The notes: a model not told the origin generated them from the letters alone. Positions 17,566 through 27,038 are shown, numbered from the stretch's first letter. The stretch is DNA of 64,000 bases from Clostridia bacterium (GCA_024404095.1 JAKSQO010000006.1:38575-102574), one strand, 5' to 3'. Numbers and translations are program-made.

Positions 17566-19398
17566 ATGTGCGGAATTTGCGGACAGATTTCATTTTGCAG
17601 AAATCTTGAAGATTACAGAGAATACTTTTACAATATGCAGAACAGGCTGATAAGCCGGGGTCCCGACCAGCACGGTGAATTTATTTCGCCCGAGGCGGTG
17701 CTGATGCACAGGCGGCTTGCGGTTATCGACATTGAGCGCGGCAGACAGCCGATGACATATGCTGTCAGCGGTAAGACGTATACAATCTGCTACAACGGCG
17801 AGCTTTACAACACGCTTGAAATACGGAACAGGCTCGAGAGCAGAGGGTACAACTTTTTCAGCCATTCGGACACAGAGGTTGTGCTGAAAGCCTACTGCGA
17901 ATTCAAGGAAAAATGCGTTGACCTGTTCAACGGGATTTTTGCCTTCGGTATATGGGAGCACGAGGAAAAGCGACTGTTTCTTGCACGTGACAGAATGGGA
18001 GTAAAGCCGTTATTCTATTCCGAATGTGAGAGTGGTATTGTGTTCGCCTCGGAAATCAAGGCTCTGCTTGAACACCCTGAAATAAAGAGTGAAATGGATA
18101 TTGATTCGCTCAGCGAAATTATGCTCATAGGTCCGGGCAGAACTCCGGGTTGCGGTGTTTTTAGAGGTATAAAGGAAATCCGCCCTGCCGAATACGCATA
18201 CTGCACACGGGACGGAATTTTACTTCATAAATATTGGAATGTGACTGCGTACGAGCACACGGACAGCTTTGAGCAGACCGTTGAAAAAGTGAGATTTCTT
18301 GTCACCGACTCGATAAAACGACAGCTTGTTTCAGATGTTCCTCTTGCGACGTTTCTCTCGGGCGGACTTGATTCAAGTCTTATTTCCTCGGTAGCGAATG
18401 AGGAGTTCAAAAAAAAGGGAGAGGTGCTCAACACCTTTTCGGTCGACTACACGGACAACGATAAATACTTTAAAAAGTCGAAGTTTCAACCTGATTCCGA
18501 CCCTGAGTTTATCAGAATTATGAGTGAATACCTCGGCGGAAACCATCATTGGGTGATTATTGACACAGCGGAGCTGACAAGCGCATTGTTTGATGCCGTT
18601 GACGCAAGAGATTTGCCCGGTATGTCGGATGTCGATTCGTCCATGCTTCTTCTGTGCAAGGCAATAAAGGAGGATGCGACCGTTGCGCTGTCGGGTGAGT
18701 GTGCCGATGAAATTTTCGGCGGCTATCCGTGGTACAGGGATAAAACTATCCGAATGACTGACGGCTTCCCTTGGGCGCAGTCGACAGATTACCGCTTTTC
18801 TTTTCTGAAAAAGGAATTTCAGGAACAAATCAAGCCCCATGATTATGTCTATTCAAGATATATCGGAACGGTAAAAGAAGCACCGAAGCGTAATATTATG
18901 AACGAAACGGATTCGAGAATGGCTGAGATGATGAAGCTCAATCTTGACTGGTTTATGCAGACGCTCCTTGACCGAAAGGACAGAATGAGTATGTATTCGT
19001 CCCTCGAGGTGCGTGTGCCGTTCTGCGATTACAGGATTGTCGAATACCTGTATAACATCCCGTGGGAGATAAAGGATTACAACAACTATGAAAAAGGACT
19101 TTTAAGGCAGGCGATGAGGGGATATCTTCCTGATGAGGTGCTGTGGCGCAAGAAAAGTCCGTACCCGAAAACGCACAATCCGAATTACAAAAAGGCGGTT
19201 TCCGACCTGCTTACAGAGATTATAAATGACGAAAGCTCACCGCTTCTTGACTTCGTCAGAAAGGATGAGCTTGAAAAACTGATACTGACCGATAAAAGTC
19301 AGCCGTGGTACGGTCAGCTGATGACCACACCGCAGACAATTGCATACTTCGTTCAGTTCAATTACTGGCTGAAAAAATATAACGTCAGATTTGTATGA
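17566..19398 (+). CDS. asnB: Asparagine synthase (glutamine-hydrolysing)
   Basis: 610 residues from the ATG that places Cys2 as the N-terminal nucleophile (MCGICG). The amidotransferase domain is residues 2-190, and the synthetase domain has the PP-loop FLSGGLDSSLI near 265 and the ALSGECADEIFGGY segment. It makes asparagine from aspartate, ATP and glutamine in the cytoplasm. It follows spoIIID by two bases, so it may be read from the spoIIID promoter. It ends exactly where the convergent dapA ends, leaving no room for a terminator. Confidence 0.95.
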   Translation: MCGICGQISFCRNLEDYREYFYNMQNRLISRGPDQHGEFISPEAVLMHRRLAVIDIERGRQPMTYAVSGKTYTICYNGELYNTLEIRNRLESRGYNFFSHSDTEVVLKAYCEFKEKCVDLFNGIFAFGIWEHEEKRLFLARDRMGVKPLFYSECESGIVFASEIKALLEHPEIKSEMDIDSLSEIMLIGPGRTPGCGVFRGIKEIRPAEYAYCTRDGILLHKYWNVTAYEHTDSFEQTVEKVRFLVTDSIKRQLVSDVPLATFLSGGLDSSLISSVANEEFKKKGEVLNTFSVDYTDNDKYFKKSKFQPDSDPEFIRIMSEYLGGNHHWVIIDTAELTSALFDAVDARDLPGMSDVDSSMLLLCKAIKEDATVALSGECADEIFGGYPWYRDKTIRMTDGFPWAQSTDYRFSFLKKEFQEQIKPHDYVYSRYIGTVKEAPKRNIMNETDSRMAEMMKLNLDWFMQTLLDRKDRMSMYSSLEVRVPFCDYRIVEYLYNIPWEIKDYNNYEKGLLRQAMRGYLPDEVLWRKKSPYPKTHNPNYKKAVSDLLTEIINDESSPLLDFVRKDELEKLILTDKSQPWYGQLMTTPQTIAYFVQFNYWLKKYNVRFV

Positions 19399-20286
19399 TT
19401 AAAGTAAATCATACTTTTTGAGCGTGCTGATTATTTTTTCCTTATTTTTATCTGTCGGGCCGTTGAGCGGCAGGCGGTAAACACCGCTGTCAAGACTCAT
19501 TTCTCTCATAGCATATTTGACGGGAATAGGGTTGACATCACAGAAAAGGTCGTTGCAGATTTTCAGATATTTCAGCTGAAGCGAAACACTTAAATCGGTA
19601 TCCCCGTCGAGACCTGCACACACAATGTCATGCGTTTCACGGGGCATTATATTTGCAAGAACTGAGATTGTGCCTTTTGCGCCCATTGCCGTGAAAGCCG
19701 CCGACTGATCGTCGTTTCCGCAGTAAATGTCAAGCGCATCACCGCAGAGATTGATAGTTTTCATAAGTGCCGACAAATCGCCGTTTGCCTCCTTTGTCGC
19801 AACAACGTGGTTTATTCTCGACAGCTCGAGATAGGTTTCGGGTCTGATATCAACACCTGTTCTTGACGGAACATTGTAGACGATAATAGGCAGGTCAACT
19901 CTGTCGCTTATGTAAGCATAGTGCTCGCAGAGTCCCTGCTGTGAGCATTTGTTGTAATAGGGTGTGACAATCAGCAATGCATCCGCCCCTGCGTCAAGTG
20001 CGGCATATGAACGCTTTACGGCTGTTTCGGTGCAGTTTGAGCCTGTACCTGCAATAATCGGAACTCTGCCCTCAGTCTGTCTGACAGCGGTTTTAATAAC
20101 CTGCCTGTGTTCCCTTGTGTCGAGCGTTGAGCCTTCACCCGTTGTTCCGCACACAACAATAGCATCTGTGCCGTTGTTAATCTGAAATTCAATCAGCTTC
20201 CGTAAATTCTTATAGTCAACCTTTCTGTTTTCGTCAAACGGTGTGACAATAGCACACGCTGAGCCTTTGAAAACTGTTTGTTTCAT
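19399..20286 (-). CDS. dapA: 4-hydroxy-tetrahydrodipicolinate synthase
   Basis: 295 residues, normal length. The Schiff-base Lys165 is in VVATKEANGD, Tyr137 is in IVYNVPSRTG, and the GTTGEGSTLD and TPYYNK motifs are present. It condenses pyruvate with aspartate semialdehyde, the first committed step to diaminopimelate, lysine and spore dipicolinate. asd lies upstream on the same strand, with a terminator-like hairpin between them. No lysine riboswitch is visible upstream. Confidence 0.97.
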   Translation of the reverse strand: MKQTVFKGSACAIVTPFDENRKVDYKNLRKLIEFQINNGTDAIVVCGTTGEGSTLDTREHRQVIKTAVRQTEGRVPIIAGTGSNCTETAVKRSYAALDAGADALLIVTPYYNKCSQQGLCEHYAYISDRVDLPIIVYNVPSRTGVDIRPETYLELSRINHVVATKEANGDLSALMKTINLCGDALDIYCGNDDQSAAFTAMGAKGTISVLANIMPRETHDIVCAGLDGDTDLSVSLQLKYLKICNDLFCDVNPIPVKYAMREMSLDSGVYRLPLNGPTDKNKEKIISTLKKYDLL

Positions 20287-20348
20287 TCAATCAACTCCCG
20301 ATAGTTTATCACTAAACAGGATATGTATTTTTAACTAAAATGTGAAAA

Positions 20349-20369
20349 GGACGACTCAGTGAGCCGTCC
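20349..20369 (-). terminator. Hairpin terminator between asd and dapA
   Basis: On the minus strand GGACGGCTCA pairs with TGAGTCGTCC (one G-U), followed by CTTTTCACATTTT. The T run is imperfect, so some read-through into dapA is possible. Confidence 0.55.
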
Positions 20370-20391
20370 CGATTTGTTTTTATATTGTGGA

Positions 20392-21480
20392 TCAGTCCAT
20401 ATAACCCTTAGCGCAAAGAAGCTCAGCAAGAAGAACTGCGCCGCCTGCGGCACCACGGAGGGTGTTGTGTGAAAGGCAAACGAACTTGTAATCATACTGT
20501 GTGTCCTCACGGAGACGGCCGATGCTTACTGCCATACCGCCCTCAAGGTCACGGTGCATCTTTGTCTGAGGCATATTGTCCTCAACAAAGTAGTTAAGGA
20601 ACTTCTTGGGTGCGCTCGGAAGGCAAAGCTCCTGTGCAGGACCCTTGAAGTTATCCCAGATGCTGATGATTTCATCCTTTGACGGTTTCTTATCAGCAAA
20701 TCTCATGAATACTGCGCCCATGTGACCGTTTGAAACAGGAACACGGATGCACTGAGCTGTGAAGTGAGGCTCAGTTGCGTTGACAATCTTGTCGCCCTCA
20801 ATCTTACCCCAGATTTTAAGCGGCTCCTGCTCGCTCTTCTCTTCCTCACCACCGATGAACGGAATTACGTTATCTACCATATCGGGCCATGTTTCAAATG
20901 TCTTACCTGCGCCAGAAATTGCCTGATATGTGCATACAAGAACATCTTCAACCTTGTAGCCTGCTTTATCAAGAGGATAAACAGCAGGAACGTAGCTCTG
21001 AAGTGAGCAGTTTGACTTAACTGCGATAAAGCCGCGGTTTGTGCCAAGGTGCTTCTTCTGTGAAGCGATAACCTCAATGTGATCGGCGTTAAGCTCGGGA
21101 ACAACCATCGGAACGTCTGGAGTTCCTCTGTGTGCGCTGTTGTTTGAAACAACGGGGCACTCAGCCTTTGCATACTTCTCCTCAAGAGCCTTGATTTCAT
21201 CTTTCTTCATGTCAACTGCGCAGAATACAAAATCAACAAGCTTTGCGATTTTATCAACGTCTGCGGTTGCATCGTACATAATCATATTTTCCATGCTTGC
21301 GGGCATCGGGGTATCCATGCACCAGCGGCTGCCCACAGCCTCTTTATATGTCTTACCTGCTGAGCGGGGGCTTGCAGCAAGAAGAACTACCTCAAACCAC
21401 GGATGGTTCTCAAGAAGAGAAGCGAAACGCTGTCCGACCATACCTGTGGCACCGATAATACCAACCTTGTAAGTTTTCAT
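20392..21480 (-). CDS. asd: Aspartate-semialdehyde dehydrogenase (archaeal/fungal type)
   Basis: 362 residues. The NADP-binding GATGMVGQ is at 10-17 and the catalytic Cys158 is in KSNCSLQSY. The overall form (SNNSAHR, GHMGAVFMRF) is that of the archaeal/fungal-like branch, which many Clostridia carry, rather than the E. coli type. It supplies aspartate semialdehyde to DapA next door and to threonine and methionine synthesis. The ribosome site AGAGGTGA is good. It diverges from queA. Confidence 0.95.
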   Translation of the reverse strand: MKTYKVGIIGATGMVGQRFASLLENHPWFEVVLLAASPRSAGKTYKEAVGSRWCMDTPMPASMENMIMYDATADVDKIAKLVDFVFCAVDMKKDEIKALEEKYAKAECPVVSNNSAHRGTPDVPMVVPELNADHIEVIASQKKHLGTNRGFIAVKSNCSLQSYVPAVYPLDKAGYKVEDVLVCTYQAISGAGKTFETWPDMVDNVIPFIGGEEEKSEQEPLKIWGKIEGDKIVNATEPHFTAQCIRVPVSNGHMGAVFMRFADKKPSKDEIISIWDNFKGPAQELCLPSAPKKFLNYFVEDNMPQTKMHRDLEGGMAVSIGRLREDTQYDYKFVCLSHNTLRGAAGGAVLLAELLCAKGYMD

Positions 21481-21547
21481 GTAAAGTCACCTCTGAAAAA
21501 ATAAAAAAATAGTTGCGATTTCAACCAATATGCAATATAATATAAAG

Positions 21548-21575
21548 TTGTAACGCATATTTTACACGTTATAAT
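21548..21575 (+). promoter_or_regulatory. Sigma-A promoter for queA-tgt
   Basis: TTGTAA (21548-21553), 16-base spacer, perfect TATAAT (21570-21575), about 65 bases before the queA start. Confidence 0.6.
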
Positions 21576-21640
21576 ACCATTTATATATTATCAAGTCAAT
21601 AATTATTTTTAAGAAATTTTAAATATAAGTAGGTAAGAAA

Positions 21641-22672
21641 ATGAAAAAAAGCGATTTCTTTTATGATTTGCCCGAGGAGCTGATTGCTCAGCATCCTGTT
21701 GAGCCGAGAGATTCTTCAAGACTTCTTGTGCTCGACAAGGCGACAGGCGACATTGAACACAAGATTTTCAGAGATGTTCTCGACTATTTCCACGAGGGTG
21801 ACTGCCTTATTCTTAACAATACCCGTGTTCTTCCCGCACGTATGTACGGTGTCAAGGAGGGTACAGGCGCAGTTGTTGAATTTCTTCTTCTCAATCAGCA
21901 TGATGCTCACGAATGGGAGGTTATGGCAGGTCCCGGTAAAAAAGCACGTGAGGGCTCACGTTTTGTGTTCGGTGACGGTATTCTCAAGTGTGAGATTAAG
22001 TCGGTTATGGAAAACGGCAACCGTGTTGCGGTATTTGAATATGAGGGTAATTTCTATAACGTAATTGATAAAATCGGCGAAATGCCTCTGCCGCATTACA
22101 TAAAGGAAAAGCTTGAGGATAAGGAACGCTATCAGACCGTTTACTCAAAGGAGCTCGGCTCTGCGGCTGCTCCGACAGCAGGTCTGCATTTCACACCCGA
22201 GCTGCTTGAAAAAATCAAGGCAAAGGGTGTTGAAATCGGGTTTGTAACTCTGCACGTCGGTATCGGTACTTTCCGACCTGTCAAGGTTGAGAATATCGAG
22301 GATCATCAGATGCATTCCGAGCATTACCACGTACCGAAGGAAACGGCTGATATAATAAACCGCACAAAGAAAAACGGCGGACGTGTTATCGCTGTCGGCA
22401 CAACCTGCTGCCGAACACTTGAATCTGTCTGTCAGGCAAAGGGAGAGGTCTGTGAGTACGATGACTGGACAAGCATTTTTATCTATCCGGGTTATGAATT
22501 CAAGTGCATTGACGGTCTGCTTACTAATTTCCATTTGCCCGAAAGCACGCTGATTATGCTTGTCAGCGCATTCTGCGGATACGAAAAGACAATGAACGCA
22601 TACAAAATTGCCGTTGATGAGAGATACAGATTTTTCAGCTTCGGCGATGCTATGCTTATAGTAAACAAATAA
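21641..22672 (+). CDS. queA: S-adenosylmethionine:tRNA ribosyltransferase-isomerase
   Basis: 343 residues, normal length. Family motifs [19 protein letters not shown] at the start, [18 protein letters not shown] and [10 protein letters not shown] are all present. QueA moves the ribosyl part of SAM to 7-aminomethyl-7-deazaguanine in tRNA to make epoxyqueuosine. tgt follows after 10 bases, the usual queuosine operon. The first gene behind a clear promoter. Confidence 0.97.
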   Translation: MKKSDFFYDLPEELIAQHPVEPRDSSRLLVLDKATGDIEHKIFRDVLDYFHEGDCLILNNTRVLPARMYGVKEGTGAVVEFLLLNQHDAHEWEVMAGPGKKAREGSRFVFGDGILKCEIKSVMENGNRVAVFEYEGNFYNVIDKIGEMPLPHYIKEKLEDKERYQTVYSKELGSAAAPTAGLHFTPELLEKIKAKGVEIGFVTLHVGIGTFRPVKVENIEDHQMHSEHYHVPKETADIINRTKKNGGRVIAVGTTCCRTLESVCQAKGEVCEYDDWTSIFIYPGYEFKCIDGLLTNFHLPESTLIMLVSAFCGYEKTMNAYKIAVDERYRFFSFGDAMLIVNK

Positions 22673-22682
22673 GAGGTACAAT

Positions 22683-23819
22683 ATGTCTAATTTCAAGGTT
22701 TTAAAAACTGAGGGTGCAGCACGAAGAGGTGAGTTCACAACACCTCACGGAACAGTGCAGACGCCCGCGTTTCAGAATGTTGCAACCTGCGGTGCGATCA
22801 AGGGCGCACTTGATGCCTATGATTTAAAGGATATCCGCGCTCAGGTTCAGCTCTGCAACACCTATCATCTCCACGTAAGACCGGGAGATAAGCTCGTCAG
22901 GGAAATGGGCGGTATACATAAGTTCACAGGCTGGGACGGCCCGATTCTGACAGACAGCGGCGGATTTCAGGTTTTCTCACTGGCTAAGCTCCGTCAGATT
23001 AAGGAGGAGGGCGTAACCTTCAATTCCCACATTGACGGTAAAAGAATTTTTATGGGTCCCGAGGAAAGTATGCAGATTCAGTCAAACCTCGGTTCTACAA
23101 TCGCAATGGCATTTGATGAATGTGTTGAAAATCCCTCAACATATAAATATGCAAAGGAAGCCTGCGAGAGAACTACACGCTGGCTTTACCGCTGTAAGGA
23201 AGAAATGGAAAGGCTTAAGACTCTGCCCGATACAATAAACAAACAGCAGATGCTCTTCGGCATCAATCAGGGCTGTGTCTATGATGAGCTGAGAATCGAG
23301 CATATGCAGAAAATTGCTGAGCTCGATCTTGATGGCTATGCAATCGGTGGACTTGCTGTCGGTGAGCCGAAAGATGATATGTACCGTATAATCTCTGCGA
23401 TTGAACCGTATGCGCCAAAAGATAAAATCCGTTATCTTATGGGTGTAGGAACTCCGGGAAATATCATTGAGGGCGTGAGCAGAGGTGTTGACCTGTTCGA
23501 CTGCGTTATGCCGAGCAGAAACGCACGGCACGGACATCTGTTTACAATGAACGGCATAATCAATATAAATAATGCCAAGTATATGAAGGATGATACGCCG
23601 ATTGACCCCGAGTGCGACTGCCCGACCTGCCGCCGTCATTCAAAGGCTTATATCAGACATCTTTTTAAGGCGAAGGAAATGCTTGCAATGCGCCTTTGCG
23701 TAACTCATAACCTTTATTTTTATAATACTCTTATGGAAAAAATCCGTGATGCACTTGATAACGGTACTTTTGAGGAGTTCAAAAATAAATATGTCGATTT
23801 GCTTGATACAAGAATTTAA
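22683..23819 (+). CDS. tgt: tRNA-guanine transglycosylase
   Basis: 378 residues. DSGGFQVFSL carries the general base Asp, the FDCVMPSRNARHG motif carries the nucleophile Asp, and zinc ligands appear as CDCPTCRRHSKAYIRHL. The enzyme swaps guanine-34 for preQ1 in tRNAs with GUN anticodons. It works in series with QueA. yajC follows, as in many bacteria, but here it has its own promoter. Confidence 0.97.
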   Translation: MSNFKVLKTEGAARRGEFTTPHGTVQTPAFQNVATCGAIKGALDAYDLKDIRAQVQLCNTYHLHVRPGDKLVREMGGIHKFTGWDGPILTDSGGFQVFSLAKLRQIKEEGVTFNSHIDGKRIFMGPEESMQIQSNLGSTIAMAFDECVENPSTYKYAKEACERTTRWLYRCKEEMERLKTLPDTINKQQMLFGINQGCVYDELRIEHMQKIAELDLDGYAIGGLAVGEPKDDMYRIISAIEPYAPKDKIRYLMGVGTPGNIIEGVSRGVDLFDCVMPSRNARHGHLFTMNGIININNAKYMKDDTPIDPECDCPTCRRHSKAYIRHLFKAKEMLAMRLCVTHNLYFYNTLMEKIRDALDNGTFEEFKNKYVDLLDTRI

Positions 23820-23828
23820 CAAAAACAC

Positions 23829-23857
23829 TTGCAAATTCATAAAATATAAAGTATAAT
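23829..23857 (+). promoter_or_regulatory. Sigma-A promoter for yajC
   Basis: TTGCAA (23829-23834), 17-base spacer, perfect TATAAT (23852-23857), directly after tgt. Confidence 0.65.
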
Positions 23858-23888
23858 ACATTCATTGTGTAAATAGGAGGAAATTACT

Positions 23889-24323
23889 ATGAATTTTTCA
23901 CTTTTGGCAGCTGCTGCCGCAGGTGCAACAGGTCCCAACGCTTCAATGATTTTTATGCTCGTTGCTGTTTTCGGTATCACTTATTTTCTTATGATCAGAC
24001 CTCAGAAGAAAAAGCAGAAGGAAGAGCAGACAATGCGTGACAACCTTCAGATTGGTGATGAAATCACAACAATCGGCGGCATCATCGGTAAGATTGTTAC
24101 CGTTAAAGATGATTCACTTATCATCGAAACAGGTGCAGACAGAAACCGTATGAAGATTACACGCTGGGCTATCAGCCAGAACAACACTGCAAACGAAAAG
24201 CTTGCAGCTGAGCGTGAAGCGGCTAAGGAAGCAGCTGAGAAAGAAAAAGCAGCACGTCTTGAAGCTAAGGGTAAGACTCCCAAAGAGAGCAAGAAGGACA
24301 AGGCTAAGAAAGAGAAGTTTTAA
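23889..24323 (+). CDS. yajC: Preprotein translocase subunit YajC
   Basis: 144 residues. One membrane helix at about 15-40 ends in the family signature YFLMIRPQKKKQKE. The KOW-like GDEITTIGGIIGKI segment follows, then a Lys/Glu/Ala-rich tail that is longer than in E. coli (110 residues). YajC associates with SecDF at the translocon. GGAGG lies seven bases before the ATG. Ends with a strong terminator. secD/secF are not in the window. Confidence 0.95.
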   Translation: MNFSLLAAAAAGATGPNASMIFMLVAVFGITYFLMIRPQKKKQKEEQTMRDNLQIGDEITTIGGIIGKIVTVKDDSLIIETGADRNRMKITRWAISQNNTANEKLAAEREAAKEAAEKEKAARLEAKGKTPKESKKDKAKKEKF

Positions 24324-24333
24324 TTAAACAAAA

Positions 24334-24359
24334 GCGACCGCGAAACGCGGTCGTTTTTT
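24334..24359 (+). terminator. Intrinsic terminator after yajC
   Basis: CGACCGCG, AAA loop, CGCGGTCG (24335-24353), then TTTTTT. A textbook terminator. Confidence 0.9.
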
Positions 24360-24369
24360 ATGCGAAAAT

Positions 24370-24390
24370 GGAGAAGCATTTTGCTTCTCC
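24370..24390 (-). terminator. Terminator for the acn-icd-rex operon
   Basis: GGAGAAGC (24370-24377) pairs with GCTTCTCC (24383-24390). On the minus strand it is followed by ATTTTCGC; it lies seven bases after the nuclease gene. Confidence 0.6.
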
Positions 24391-24396
24391 GTTTTG

Positions 24397-25152
24397 TTAT
24401 TTAAGAGTAATTTCAGTAATAACAGGGCAGTGGTCTGAGGGATAGTGTCCGTCAAACTTGTCCTCACATACCTTATATGTATTTGCTTCAAAGCCGTCTG
24501 TAATGAACACAAAGTCGATAACAGCAGGCGGGCAGTTGTGGTGGAAGAATTCATGGAAGGTATTCTTGTTCTCGGTAACAGGAGCAAGGAACTTTACATC
24601 CTTGAATACACCGCCGTTAGCCATATCAACATAGCAGTCCTCGTTTTCGGGAATGTTGAAGTCGCCTGTAATAACAGCAGGGCAGTCAAGCTTCTTAGCA
24701 AACTCGTTGATAAGCTCAACGCCTTTCTTTCTTGCAAGTGCGCTGACATGGTCAAGATGAACGTTCATTGCAACAAAGGTCTTGCCGCACTTAATGCACT
24801 TGAGCTTTGCCCATGAGCAGATGCGTGTGCAAGCTGTATTCCATGAACGTGAGGGAACATCGGGAGTTTCACTTATCCAAAACCAGCCCTTGTCGAGAAG
24901 CTCAAACTTATCCTTTTTATAGAAGACAGGGGAAAATTCTCCGCCTTCCTTTCCGTCATCTCTGCCGACACCGACATAGTCGTATTCGGGCATACCTTTC
25001 CAGAAAATTTTCATCCAGTCAAGATGAGCTTCCTGAATACCGAAAATATCGGGCATATAGTTTCTGACTGTTGCTATAACTTCATCCTGTCTTTCCTTCC
25101 AGCTGTGGCCGTCAGCGCCGTAGCAAAGGACGTTAAATGTCATAACTTTCAT
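24397..25152 (-). CDS. Endonuclease/exonuclease/phosphatase family protein
   Basis: 251 residues, the full EEP fold without signal peptide. FNVLCYG and GIQEAH carry metal-binding Asn and Glu, VITGDFNIPENED carries Asp/Asn, and the final YPSDHCPV carries the catalytic Asp-His pair. The family includes AP endonucleases, nucleases and phosphodiesterases; close forms in Clostridia are unassigned. A short CxxC-like pair (KCIKCG) near residue 120 is unusual. It overlaps rex by four bases (ATGA), so it is coupled to the redox operon. Confidence 0.85.
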   Translation of the reverse strand: MKVMTFNVLCYGADGHSWKERQDEVIATVRNYMPDIFGIQEAHLDWMKIFWKGMPEYDYVGVGRDDGKEGGEFSPVFYKKDKFELLDKGWFWISETPDVPSRSWNTACTRICSWAKLKCIKCGKTFVAMNVHLDHVSALARKKGVELINEFAKKLDCPAVITGDFNIPENEDCYVDMANGGVFKDVKFLAPVTENKNTFHEFFHHNCPPAVIDFVFITDGFEANTYKVCEDKFDGHYPSDHCPVITEITLK

Positions 25153-25802
25153 AATTGTAACTCTCCTTTATTCGTTATCTGATAGGTTAATGTCATCAGA
25201 CTGTCATTGAGGTGAACGTTTTCTACAACTACATCGGGATACTCTGAAAGAATATCATAGTGGCTGAAGTTCCAGAAGTTTGTAATTCCGAGATTGACCA
25301 GTCGCTCAACGATACTCGGAGCGGCTTCACTCGGAATACAGAGAACGGCAACTACAGGCTCAACCTCTGAGCAATACATTTCAAGATCATCAATCGGGGA
25401 AATTGAAAGACCTTTAATTCTGATTTCCTGCATTTTTTCAGCTCTTGAATCAAAAATACCGACAAGCTCAAAGCCTCTGTCCTCAAAAGCCATATGCGAA
25501 GCGATTGCACGACCGAGGTTACCGCAACCGATAAGAATTGTTTTAAATCCGTTGTTGACACCGAGAATTGATCCGATTTCGCTTCTGAGCTGGTCGACGT
25601 TATAGCCGTAGCCCTGCTGACCGAAGCCGCCGAAGCAGTTGAGATCCTGTCTTATCTGTGAAGCTGTGAAGCCCATCATCTGAGAAAGCTCACGTGAGGA
25701 GATTCTTGTTATATTTTTCTTTTTTAATTCTCCGAGGAATCGGTAGTAGCGCGGAAGACGCTTGACTACCGACATGGAGATATCTTTTTTCTCTTTCGGC
25801 AT
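25149..25802 (-). CDS. rex: Redox-sensing transcriptional repressor Rex
   Basis: 217 residues from the ATG six bases after AAGGTGA; a GTG three codons upstream is less likely. The N-terminal winged helix (about 10-80, with RISSRELSQMMGFTASQIRQD) precedes a Rossmann domain with ILIGCGNLGRAIA that binds NADH/NAD. Rex represses fermentation and respiration genes when NADH is low. It is the third gene of an acn-icd-rex operon, which ties it to citrate-to-oxoglutarate flux. A Rex-like site overlaps the acn promoter, which suggests feedback control. Confidence 0.96.
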   Translation of the reverse strand: MPKEKKDISMSVVKRLPRYYRFLGELKKKNITRISSRELSQMMGFTASQIRQDLNCFGGFGQQGYGYNVDQLRSEIGSILGVNNGFKTILIGCGNLGRAIASHMAFEDRGFELVGIFDSRAEKMQEIRIKGLSISPIDDLEMYCSEVEPVVAVLCIPSEAAPSIVERLVNLGITNFWNFSHYDILSEYPDVVVENVHLNDSLMTLTYQITNKGELQL

Positions 25803-25812
25803 TGTATTCACC

Positions 25813-26982
25813 TTAAGCCTTAAGATTTTTTACAGTTTCCATTACATAGTCGCCAAACTCAGCGCAGGTGCATCCTGTTTCACGACCTGTAATTGTAAGC
25901 TTCTTTTCCTCGAACATACAGATGTCGAGAGCCTTTTCAAGAAGGTCAGCCTTCTCCTGCTCACCGATGTGAGAAAGAAGCATAACTGATGCGCGGAGCA
26001 TTGAGCAGGGATCTGCGTACTGACCTCTGCCTTCCTTAATCATACGGGGAGCAGAGCCGTGGATAGCCTCGAACATAGCGTATTTTTTACCGATATTTGC
26101 GCTGCCTGCTGTGCCGACACCGCCCTGGAACTCGGCGGCCTCATCTGTGATGATGTCACCGTAGAGGTTGGGAAGAACGAATACCTTAAAGTCCTTGCGG
26201 CGCTTGGGATCAATAAGCTTAGCGGTTGTGATGTCAATGTACCACTCGTCTGTTGTGATTTCGGGATAGTCCTTACCGATATTTTTGCAGAGGTTGAGGA
26301 ACTTACCGTCAGTTGTCTTGATGATGTTAGCCTTTGTGATGATTGAAACTCTGTCCTTATGGTTACGGCGTGCGTAATCGTAAGCGAGCTTAGCGATTCT
26401 TTCGCAGCCCTCAGTTGTTGTAACAACGAAGTCAACAGCGAGATCATCTGTAACATTTACACCCTTTGAGCCGACTGCGTATGCACCCTCTGTGTTCTCA
26501 CGGAAGAATGTCCAGTCGATGCCCTCCTCGGGAACCTTAACAGGGCGGAGATTAGCGAAGAGGTCAAGAGCCTTTCTCATTGCAACGTTTGCGCTCTCAA
26601 TGTTCGGCCACGGATCGCCTGCCTGAGGTGTTGTTGTCGGTCCCTTAAGGATAACGTGGCAGGACTTAAGCTCTTCAAGAACATCATCGGGAATAGCCTT
26701 GTTAGCCGCAACACGGTTTTCAATTGTAAGACCGTCGATTACCTTGAATTCAACCTTGCCTGCCTTAACCTTGTCAGCGAGCATATATTCAAGAACACGT
26801 GCGCTTTCCTTTGTGATGATTGGGCCGATACCGTCACCGCCGCAAACACCGATGATGATTTTGTCAAGGTTTTCGTAATCTACGAAATCGCCCTGAGCCT
26901 TGATTTTATCTGAGCGGTCGCTCTGCTCACGGATAAGAGCCTCGAACTTTTCAACCGCATTTTTAATCTGTAATTCAGTCAT
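25813..26982 (-). CDS. icd: Isocitrate/isopropylmalate-family dehydrogenase (probably NAD-isocitrate dehydrogenase)
   Basis: 389 residues. The GDGIGPIITKESARVLEY start, FRENTEGAY, ITKANI and the Asp-rich NLYGDIITDEAAEF segment identify the beta-decarboxylating dehydrogenase family. Co-transcription with aconitase argues for isocitrate as substrate, giving 2-oxoglutarate for glutamate synthesis in an incomplete citric acid pathway. Isopropylmalate or homoisocitrate would be alternatives, but leu genes are absent. It lies 56 bases after acn, with a hairpin in the gap, and is followed by rex after 10 bases. Confidence 0.88.
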   Translation of the reverse strand: MTELQIKNAVEKFEALIREQSDRSDKIKAQGDFVDYENLDKIIIGVCGGDGIGPIITKESARVLEYMLADKVKAGKVEFKVIDGLTIENRVAANKAIPDDVLEELKSCHVILKGPTTTPQAGDPWPNIESANVAMRKALDLFANLRPVKVPEEGIDWTFFRENTEGAYAVGSKGVNVTDDLAVDFVVTTTEGCERIAKLAYDYARRNHKDRVSIITKANIIKTTDGKFLNLCKNIGKDYPEITTDEWYIDITTAKLIDPKRRKDFKVFVLPNLYGDIITDEAAEFQGGVGTAGSANIGKKYAMFEAIHGSAPRMIKEGRGQYADPCSMLRASVMLLSHIGEQEKADLLEKALDICMFEEKKLTITGRETGCTCAEFGDYVMETVKNLKA

Positions 26983-27012
26983 TGTTTTTCTCCTTTTAAA
27001 AATTTTATATGG

Positions 27013-27031
27013 CTCCCTTTACACAAGGGAG
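27013..27031 (-). repeat. Hairpin in the acn-icd gap
   Basis: CTCCCTT (27013-27019) pairs with AAGGGAG (27025-27031). No T run follows on the minus strand, so it is not a clear terminator. The GGCTCCCTTTACACAAGGGA form resembles short dispersed hairpin repeats that I believe are common in gut Clostridia, and it could affect mRNA stability. Confidence 0.4.
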
Positions 27032-27038
27032 GCTTAAA

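Noticed and set aside
20287..21640. Lysine riboswitch or T-box upstream of dapA or asd
   Set aside because: Leaders are short and I see no matching conserved motif.
24370..24390. A small RNA gene between yajC and the nuclease gene
   Set aside because: The two hairpins are explained as terminators of convergent operons.
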